Source: Sulfurovum sp.
GTDB lineage: Bacteria; Campylobacterota; Campylobacteria; Campylobacterales; Sulfurovaceae
Length of the DNA: 9,061 nucleotides
Assembly: GCA_030622375.1 (NCBI GenBank)
Contig: JAUXGC010000041.1
Location: forward strand, 1 to 9,061
Direction of reading: 5' to 3'
Shown here one piece after another: positions 1 to 4,753 of this stretch. A program made the position numbers and the translations under genes. Numbering within the stretch: the first letter of the stretch is position 1; the number at the start of each line of letters is the position of its first letter. Below the pieces are notes generated by a model that was given only the letters and a program-made list of their open reading frames with translations, searched no databases and was not told the origin of the DNA.

Positions 1-702
1 AACTATAGGCACCTGATCTATAAGGTCACCTGATATAGGCAATGCCTCTATGATGTCCATAGGAGTGCCATTTACTACCACTCCTAACGTGGTAAGCCTT
101 GGATCAATCCCTATTATTCTCCTATATTCAACTTTTCCAGTCATACGATAATATTGACCAGTAGATGATTCAAATGTTGCGTCAATAGGCTTAACATAAA
201 GTTCTCCTGCCGGCAAATTTGTATCTGGTACAGTAAACCAACCTGCTCTCTCAAAACCCTCTGGAGCAGATGTACTCTCTCTTAATAAAAGTATATCAAT
301 CTCTTCACCAGAAGCAAGATTGGCTCCGTTGCCATTAAATTTAACAGACAAGACTGTTTCACTTAAAATTAAACTAATACCATACTCAATCATATAGTCC
401 GATTCATCTGCCTGAACCAATTCACAGTTCTCATCTATCTTATAATATGGGTTAAGAGGTCTTGAAGTTATTTCTACTTCATTTCCTGTTCCTTTCCTTA
501 CTATTTCCTGTAACCTATTGTTATCTTCTATCGCGTTGTATAAAACACCGTCAAGATGCCATGGTCCATTGCAATTTTGAATTTCAGTTGCATTGCTTTG
601 AACTTCAGTTGCATTACTATCATCGTTGCTAGACCCAGAAGCACAACCACTTAAAACCATTACACTCAAAACTAAAATAGATACAAACATACTTTTAATC
701 AC
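1..702 (-). CDS. Putative lipoprotein, C-terminus cut by window edge
   Basis: The frame is open for 234 codons from a GTG start at 702 to the left edge, so the protein is incomplete. The start is set by AAGGAG five bases upstream of the GTG; an ATG four codons later lies too far from this ribosome site. The N-terminus is a lipoprotein signal peptide: a Lys, a hydrophobic stretch (residues 5-16), then the lipobox LSGC with Cys20 as the lipidated residue. Asp-rich and Ser/Asn/Thr-rich residues follow (about 21-42), probably a flexible linker. Asp does not directly follow the Cys, so outer-membrane sorting is plausible. The rest looks like a secreted beta-rich domain; I recognise no family. It lies downstream of the kinase gene on the same strand with a 91-bp gap, so co-transcription is possible but not shown. 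A function in nitrate assimilation is not supported by anything visible. Confidence 0.85.
   Translation of the reverse strand, partial: MIKSMFVSILVLSVMVLSGCASGSSNDDSNATEVQSNATEIQNCNGPWHLDGVLYNAIEDNNRLQEIVRKGTGNEVEITSRPLNPYYKIDENCELVQADESDYMIEYGISLILSETVLSVKFNGNGANLASGEEIDILLLRESTSAPEGFERAGWFTVPDTNLPAGELYVKPIDATFESSTGQYYRMTGKVEYRRIIGIDPRLTTLGVVVNGTPMDIIEALPISGDLIDQVPIV
577..618 (-). repeat. 21-bp in-frame tandem duplication in the lipoprotein linker
   Basis: Two adjacent 21-bp units, 577-597 and 598-618, match at 19 of 21 positions. Read on the minus strand they encode SNATEVQ followed by SNATEIQ, just after the lipidated cysteine. Because the unit is a multiple of three, copy number could change linker length without breaking the frame. 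Confidence 0.85.
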
Positions 703-720
703 TATATCTCCTTTAATTAA

Positions 721-747
721 GTAAATATCCTCTATTAGAGTATTTAC
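721..747 (-). other. Hairpin between kinase stop and lipoprotein start
   Basis: GTAAATA (721-727) pairs with TATTTAC (741-747), and inside it CTCT (730-733) pairs with AGAG (737-740), with a two-base bulge and an ATT loop. It lies 19 bp before the lipoprotein start. No clear run of T follows it on the minus strand, so it is a weak terminator candidate for the kinase transcript. A possible -10 box (TATGAT, minus strand, 753-758) would start a transcript at about 746, which would make this a 5'-end hairpin of the lipoprotein mRNA. The sequence alone does not decide between the two. Confidence 0.4.
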
Positions 748-793
748 CGATAATCATATTATTAAACAAACAACTTAAAGAAATAGCTAATCA

Positions 794-2422
794 TTAACTC
801 AAAATCTGAATAATATTTAAAATAAGCATTATAGCAAATCCAACTCTAGCTATAAGTAGTGGATTTTTCTCTATAAATGAAATATTTTTATCAAAATATG
901 GCTTGACTTTGCTAGGGTTATCCAATGCATAGAGAATCTCTGAGTAATTGTGGTAACGCTTATCTATATCTGCTTCAACCATACGCAATACAATACTCTC
1001 TAACCAATTTGGTATCTTTGGATTATATTTTGTAGGATGTTTAGGATTTTTATCAAAAGATGGATTTTGGAAAGGCTCTATCTCTCCAAATGGAAACTTT
1101 TTACTAAGTGCTTCATAGAGTGTCACACCTATCGCATAAATTTCAGTTTGCTCTGTGATAGGTGCCTGAACAAAGCGTTCTGGAGCCAAATAGCTAGGTG
1201 TCCCTGCTCGGCTTACAGTAGAGTAAGCTTCTGTAATACTTCCAAAATCTACCATTTTAAAAACCAATTTTTCTTTACGTTTGGTGACTATAATGTTTTC
1301 TGGCTTAATGTCTCCATGAAGTAAATCAAGCTTTACTAAAAACTGTGACATATTGAGTAAAAATTTTGCTAGCTCTATGCCCATATCTATAGAGAGTGGT
1401 TTTTTTGCCGTAAACTCTTTAAGTGTAACTCCTTCAATAAAGCTCATAATGTAGTAACGATGTGTTCTCTTTTTAGGGATAACTGATTTGGGGAAAAATC
1501 CTGCCTTAAGGCGTTTTGACATCCACACCTCTTTTACAAATATATCGAGCATAACCTCGTCATCTAAAGCTTCCGGTAAAGCAAACTTAATTACATATTT
1601 TATACCTTTATTTTCACAAAGCCATGTACGATTGTTCTGTATAAGAGACTTAATAAGCTTATAGCCGTCAACAATATCAGCCACTTTGTACTGCTCTTTA
1701 ATAATAAGGTTGCTCTGTTTGAGTTTTAGTCTAGGATCAAGCTCTTTAATTTCAAGTATGACCGCCGTGGTGTCATCAGGCAAATTATCATTGTGGAGTT
1801 TACTGGCCTTTTTTACTAAAAATGATGCGCTTATCTTAATGCCATCACTAAGCTCATCTTGTGTAAGTTCATTGTAGAGTCCATCACTACATAGAAGTAT
1901 TTTATCGCCTAGCAAAAGATTATTTTCAAAATAATATGGCTCCACACTCTCTTCTAATCCCATGGCTGAAGTTAAAACATTTTCCATACCTTCTTCATCC
2001 ATAGTATGATCATTTGAGAGTTGTGCAAACTGCCCGTTTCTAGACAGATAGATACGACTATCGCCTACATTTGCCCCATAGAGCCTGTCACCTTCTATGA
2101 CAACTATAGTCAGTGTAGTCACCAACTCTTCACGCTCATACTCCTCCATAGATTCAAGGTAGAGCACTCTGTTAATATTTTCAATAAAGTGCTTGATAGA
2201 TTTTTCCATACTCCAAGACTTTGGTCTGCTTTTCAATGAATGCACCAAGAAGTTAGAAGTTCTTTTGGCAGCTTCATCTCCCTGCATAGCAGACCCCACT
2301 CCGTCACAAACAACCGCTACAGTGATATTTTCCATTACCTTTACTTCAAAAAAATCATCCCCTTTAAGCTGGGTACCTTTAGCTAATGTAAAGCCTGATG
2401 TTTCGATGTTTTGTTTTGACAT
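794..2422 (-). CDS. Bifunctional PP2C-type phosphatase / Ser-Thr protein kinase, membrane-anchored
   Basis: A 542-residue signalling protein with two opposing catalytic domains. Residues about 8-226 are a PP2C-type phosphatase: DD at 22-23, DGVG at 40-43, GDSR at 120-123, SDG at 179-181 and DDTT at 216-219 give the metal-binding acidic residues. Residues about 253-500 are a eukaryotic-like kinase: Lys279 (VIKFA), Glu298 of helix C, HGD at 369-371 with Asn376, DFG at 392-394, APE at 413-415 and Arg489. The catalytic loop is HGD, not HRD, and the glycine loop is degenerate. The Asp expected in helix F is replaced by Glu427. Residues 521-541 are one hydrophobic helix, so both domains should face the cytoplasm. 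AAGG lies nine bases before the ATG. From recalled knowledge, proteins of this architecture sit in nas operons of Pseudomonas between transporter and nitrite reductase genes. A role in nitrate assimilation is inferred from that and from nasA nearby. The substrate is unknown. Confidence 0.93.
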   Translation of the reverse strand: MSKQNIETSGFTLAKGTQLKGDDFFEVKVMENITVAVVCDGVGSAMQGDEAAKRTSNFLVHSLKSRPKSWSMEKSIKHFIENINRVLYLESMEEYEREELVTTLTIVVIEGDRLYGANVGDSRIYLSRNGQFAQLSNDHTMDEEGMENVLTSAMGLEESVEPYYFENNLLLGDKILLCSDGLYNELTQDELSDGIKISASFLVKKASKLHNDNLPDDTTAVILEIKELDPRLKLKQSNLIIKEQYKVADIVDGYKLIKSLIQNNRTWLCENKGIKYVIKFALPEALDDEVMLDIFVKEVWMSKRLKAGFFPKSVIPKKRTHRYYIMSFIEGVTLKEFTAKKPLSIDMGIELAKFLLNMSQFLVKLDLLHGDIKPENIIVTKRKEKLVFKMVDFGSITEAYSTVSRAGTPSYLAPERFVQAPITEQTEIYAIGVTLYEALSKKFPFGEIEPFQNPSFDKNPKHPTKYNPKIPNWLESIVLRMVEADIDKRYHNYSEILYALDNPSKVKPYFDKNISFIEKNPLLIARVGFAIMLILNIIQILS

Positions 2423-2452
2423 ATGGTTTTGCCTTGTGTTTGTATTGTAGTT

Positions 2453-2461
2453 ATTATAGCA
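2453..2461 (-). promoter_or_regulatory. Extended -10 promoter for the kinase/phosphatase gene
   Basis: On the minus strand the sequence reads TGCTATAAT, an extended -10 box (TGnTATAAT), ending 30 bases before the ATG. The predicted transcript start is near 2446, leaving a leader of about 24 nt with AAGG as ribosome site. There is no good -35, which is normal for Campylobacterota promoters. It gives the kinase gene its own transcription start, separate from nasA. Confidence 0.65.
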
Positions 2462-2525
2462 TTTGGTTTTACTTTTGATTGTTTAAGTTTGATTAAAATG
2501 TGTGCAGTTTATGCTATTGCTCTTC

Positions 2526-2558
2526 GGAAGTGGAAACTTCGATAAAGTCTCCACTTCC
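2526..2558. repeat. Strong 14-bp hairpin in the divergent intergenic region
   Basis: GGAAGTGGA (2526-2534) pairs perfectly with TCCACTTCC (2550-2558). After one A/C mismatch, ACTT (2536-2539) pairs with AAGT (2545-2548) around the five-base loop CGATA. It is GC-richer than its surroundings and has no T-run on either side. It lies between two divergently transcribed genes, where no terminator is expected. It may be a relic of an earlier gene end or a mobile repeat unit. Confidence 0.7.
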
Positions 2559-2567
2559 TTGTATTTC

Positions 2568-2598
2568 ATAAAAATATGACAATTTGACATATTTTTAT
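2568..2598. promoter_or_regulatory. 11-bp perfect inverted repeat, candidate operator
   Basis: ATAAAAATATG (2568-2578) and CATATTTTTAT (2588-2598) are perfect reverse complements with a 9-bp spacer. The element lies 21 bp upstream of the ORF6N -10 box and about 110 bp upstream of the kinase -10. The size and symmetry suit a dimeric DNA-binding protein, possibly the ORF6N protein acting on its own promoter. That assignment is inference. AT-rich background makes chance palindromes commoner, though 11 of 11 is unusual. Confidence 0.45.
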
Positions 2599-2618
2599 CT
2601 CTTCTTAAAAATTTAAAT

Positions 2619-2642
2619 TACAATATCTCTACATCCAAAGGA
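2619..2642 (+). promoter_or_regulatory. -10 box and ribosome site of the ORF6N gene
   Basis: TACAAT at 2619-2624 is a plausible -10 box, followed by the ribosome site AAAGGA at 2637-2642, six bases before the GTG start at 2649. The ribosome site supports GTG as the true start. No correctly spaced -35 was found. Confidence 0.5.
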
Positions 2643-2648
2643 AATATA

Positions 2649-3152
2649 GTGAATGAACTCATACAATCTTCAGAAATAAGTAGTCGTATCTTTATTATCA
2701 GAGGCATAGAAGTTATGATAGATAAAGATTTAGCAGAACTCTATAGTGTAGAGACAAAAAGGATAAATGAAGCTGTTAAAAATAATAAAGATAAATTTTT
2801 AGAAGACTTTTATTTTGAATTAACAGATAAAGAGTTTGAAGATTTGCGGTCGAATTTTTCGACCACAAAATTTGCTAAGACTAGAGTAAATCCAAAAGTC
2901 TTTACTGAACAAGGTGTTTATATGTTGGCGACTATACTCAAAAGTAAAATAGCCTCTGAAATAACAGTAAGTATCATACGAACTTTTGCTAAACTGCGAG
3001 AATTTAGCAAGCACTACAATGCTCTAGCCAAGAAAATAATGGAAGTTGAGAGAAAGAGTGATAAACAGTATAGAAAACTTGCTAAAGCTTTAGATGATTT
3101 AATAGAACAGGCTAACGAGGTAGAGAGTAAAAAGATTGGGTTTATTAAATAA
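2649..3152 (+). CDS. ORF6N-domain DNA-binding protein (phage antirepressor type)
   Basis: A 167-residue protein starting at GTG with AAAGGA six bases upstream. Residues about 10-95 match the ORF6N domain as I know it: the region after IFIIRGIEVMIDKDLAELY, with the typical pattern RINEAVKNNKDKF, then phenylalanine-rich FYFELTDKEF, and FTEQGVYMLATIL. In this family the domain occurs in phage antirepressor-like and Bro/KilA-N-type DNA-binding proteins. Residues about 110-160 are charged and helical, probably a coiled coil for oligomerisation. There are no other phage genes in view. It stands alone between two minus-strand genes and points against both, which suggests it was inserted between nasA and the kinase gene. 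The inverted repeat upstream is a possible binding site. Its biological role here is unknown; a stray regulatory gene from a mobile element is the simplest reading. Confidence 0.88.
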   Translation: MNELIQSSEISSRIFIIRGIEVMIDKDLAELYSVETKRINEAVKNNKDKFLEDFYFELTDKEFEDLRSNFSTTKFAKTRVNPKVFTEQGVYMLATILKSKIASEITVSIIRTFAKLREFSKHYNALAKKIMEVERKSDKQYRKLAKALDDLIEQANEVESKKIGFIK

Positions 3153-3192
3153 TACCTAAAGAAACTCAAAATCATATCAATCAAAGAGATGG

Positions 3193-3231
3193 AAAAAATT
3201 AATTGGAGGTCACAAATTATAACCTCCAATT
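3193..3231 (-). terminator. Rho-independent terminator of the nitrate transporter gene
   Basis: AATTGGAGGT (3201-3210) and ACCTCCAATT (3222-3231) form a perfect 10-bp stem with an 11-nt loop. Read on the minus strand, the stem is followed by AATTTTTT, and it starts seven bases after the transporter stop codon. This fits an intrinsic terminator for the minus strand. On the plus strand no T-run follows, so it serves the convergent ORF6N gene poorly. Confidence 0.8.
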
Positions 3232-3237
3232 TGGAGA

Positions 3238-4518
3238 CTATATCATCCCACCGCTACTAACACCCCACGTAGTTCTCCATCTAGTCTTCACCATACTAAG
3301 ACCTATAAGTGCCACAATAACAACAACTGCAAAGATCATAAATCCTGCTGCATAGCCGTCAAATGCCCCTTTAGACCAACCTAATGTTTTAATGAGTGCA
3401 GTACCGCCTAATCCACCAGCACATCCAACGATACCTGTCATGATACCGATATCTCTACCAAATCTTTGAGGGACTAGTTGAAATACTGAACCGTTAGCCA
3501 TACCAAGGTTAGCCATAATAAGAAAGAGTACAAAGATTGCTATAAAGAAAGGTAGCTCAACCAGTGCTGTCAATGCCACAAGTACAAATATCATACCATA
3601 AAAGAAGTAAAGTGCTTTTACTCCACCTATCTTATCGGCTATGCTACCACCAAATGGTCTTAGAACTGCTCCTGCAAAAATACACAATGCTCCAAAATAA
3701 CCCGCGATGACTTTTACGTTTCCTTCATCAAGTACACTTAAGCCAAATGCTTCCATATCAACACTATAGATATTCATAAGATAGACTTTCATATATCCTG
3801 CAAACCCTACAAATCCACCAAACGAGATAGCATAAAAGAGTGAAAACCACCATGTATCTCTATCTTTAAGTAGTTTTCCGTAATCTTTTAATTTTTTAGG
3901 TCTTGCTTTGTATACAGATGCTGGAGCATCTTTAGCAAGGAAAGCATACGCTATGAAAGTAACTAATGCCATAATAGCACCTACAAGAAATACCGATTCC
4001 CACCCCCACAACTCTGCAATTTTTGGAGCAAACAAGAAGTCAATAACCACACCTATGTTACCAGCACCTGCGATACCCATAACTATACCTTGAGACTTTG
4101 GCGGATACCACTGACCCGCTTGTGGAAGAGCCACAGCAAATGAAGCTCCAGCAAATCCAAGACCAAGAGCAACCACAAGAAGTTGGTTGTAGGTGATAGT
4201 ATCGCCCAATAAATAAGCTGTCAATAGTGAAAAAATAACAATAAGCTGAGATACAAGTGCTGTTCTCTTGGGTCCAAATTTATCGACAGAAAAACCAAGC
4301 ACAACTCTTAAAATAGCACCGCTTAAAATAGGAAGTGAAAGCAGAGTTGCTTTCTCCCCTGCTGTCATGATATGCCCGGTCAATGCCAATGCTTCACCAA
4401 TCTCTGTACTAAGTGGTCCAAGCATAGTCCATACCATAAAACTTATATCAAAATATAAAAAAGCCATAAACAGTGTCTGTGCATGCCCCTGCCCTTTTAA
4501 ATCTTTAAAACCTGCCAT
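3238..4518 (-). CDS. nasA: Nitrate/nitrite transporter of the NNP (NarK/NasA) family, MFS
   Basis: A 426-residue integral membrane protein with the hydrophobic pattern of 12 helices. It should carry nitrate, and perhaps nitrite, across the inner membrane. Two glycine-rich nitrate-signature stretches are visible, at about 119-157 (GFAGASFAVALPQAGQW and GIAGAGNIG) and about 337-372 (ANLGMANGSVFQLVP and GIVGCAGGLGG). One Arg in each half, Arg71 (LSGAILRVVLGF) and Arg287 (GAVLRPFGGS), matches the substrate-binding pair known in NarK. VDKFGPKR (78-85) is the usual loop between helices 2 and 3. The C-terminal tail (about 411-426) is cytoplasmic and holds several Thr and Ser. AAGGA lies six bases before the ATG. 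Divergent transcription from nitrite and nitrate reductase genes points to an assimilatory import role and so to the name nasA. The sequence alone does not fix substrate preference or the direction of transport. Confidence 0.93.
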   Translation of the reverse strand: MAGFKDLKGQGHAQTLFMAFLYFDISFMVWTMLGPLSTEIGEALALTGHIMTAGEKATLLSLPILSGAILRVVLGFSVDKFGPKRTALVSQLIVIFSLLTAYLLGDTITYNQLLVVALGLGFAGASFAVALPQAGQWYPPKSQGIVMGIAGAGNIGVVIDFLFAPKIAELWGWESVFLVGAIMALVTFIAYAFLAKDAPASVYKARPKKLKDYGKLLKDRDTWWFSLFYAISFGGFVGFAGYMKVYLMNIYSVDMEAFGLSVLDEGNVKVIAGYFGALCIFAGAVLRPFGGSIADKIGGVKALYFFYGMIFVLVALTALVELPFFIAIFVLFLIMANLGMANGSVFQLVPQRFGRDIGIMTGIVGCAGGLGGTALIKTLGWSKGAFDGYAAGFMIFAVVVIVALIGLSMVKTRWRTTWGVSSGGMI

Positions 4519-4524
4519 ATTTTT

Positions 4525-4553
4525 TCCTTAAAATAAATGTTAAACATATTATA
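4525..4553 (-). promoter_or_regulatory. -10 box and ribosome site of the transporter gene
   Basis: On the minus strand TATAAT lies at 4548-4553 and the ribosome site AAGGA at 4525-4529, six bases before the ATG. The predicted transcript start is near 4541. No -35 of normal type is seen, which fits a promoter that depends on an activator bound at the palindrome upstream. Confidence 0.6.
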
Positions 4554-4586
4554 TACTGAAATTATGGAGACGATAAGCAACTTGAT

Positions 4587-4603
4587 GATTAATTTTTAAT
4601 CAA
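4587..4603 (-). promoter_or_regulatory. Candidate operator, copy 1 (transporter side)
   Basis: GATTAATTTTTAATCAA is the exact reverse complement of the element at 4664-4680. Its first 15 bases are themselves a palindrome, GATTAA-TTT-TTAATC, the form expected for a dimeric helix-turn-helix regulator. Its centre is about 53 bp upstream of the predicted transporter transcript start. Ends such as TTGAT/ATCAA nearby recall CRP/FNR-type boxes, but the spacing does not match that consensus. The regulator is not in the window. Confidence 0.65.
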
Positions 4604-4663
4604 TTATATTATAGTGCTACATTAGGCAGTTATGGAAATAAAATTAATAATAAAATTAGATAG

Positions 4664-4680
4664 TTGATTAAAAATTAATC
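4664..4680 (+). promoter_or_regulatory. Candidate operator, copy 2 (nitrite reductase side)
   Basis: TTGATTAAAAATTAATC is identical over 17 bp to copy 1 read on the other strand, 60 bp away. Its palindromic core (4666-4680) is centred about 52 bp upstream of the predicted nirA transcript start, almost the same offset as copy 1 has to the transporter promoter. The mirrored placement suggests that one regulator controls both divergent transcripts. Confidence 0.65.
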
Positions 4681-4709
4681 ACTATAACAGTCAAAAGCCA
4701 ATATCTATC

Positions 4710-4741
4710 TGATACAATTAAAGTAAGATTATCATACGGAG
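4710..4741 (+). promoter_or_regulatory. Extended -10 promoter and ribosome site of the nitrite reductase gene
   Basis: TGATACAAT (4710-4718) is an extended -10 box, giving a transcript start near 4725. The only ribosome site is CGGAG (4737-4741), twelve bases before the ATG at 4754, which is longer than usual. No in-frame start codon lies closer to it, so the ATG is kept. Confidence 0.55.
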
Positions 4742-4753
4742 ATATTTATCATA

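Noticed and set aside
2193..2450. Plus-strand open frame of 85 codons antisense to the kinase/phosphatase gene start
   Set aside because: Fully explained as the complement of a well-supported coding region; no ribosome site or recognisable protein.
2584..2589. TTGACA as -35 of the ORF6N promoter
   Set aside because: It is 29 bp from the TACAAT box, too far for a sigma-70 promoter, and it overlaps the inverted repeat.
3014..3229. Minus-strand open frame of 71 codons over the ORF6N gene end and terminator
   Set aside because: It runs through the transporter terminator and is antisense to a recognisable domain protein; no family resemblance.
3224..3236. CTCCAA-T-TTGGAG palindrome beside the terminator as an alternative RNA switch
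   Set aside because: A one-base loop cannot form an RNA hairpin; the palindrome is a by-product of repeated TTGGAG.
4609..4687. TTATAGTG (4609-4616) and CACTATAA (4680-4687) as a third operator pair
   Set aside because: Only 8 bp in AT-rich DNA and not placed symmetrically to the two promoters; probably chance or a flank of the main sites.
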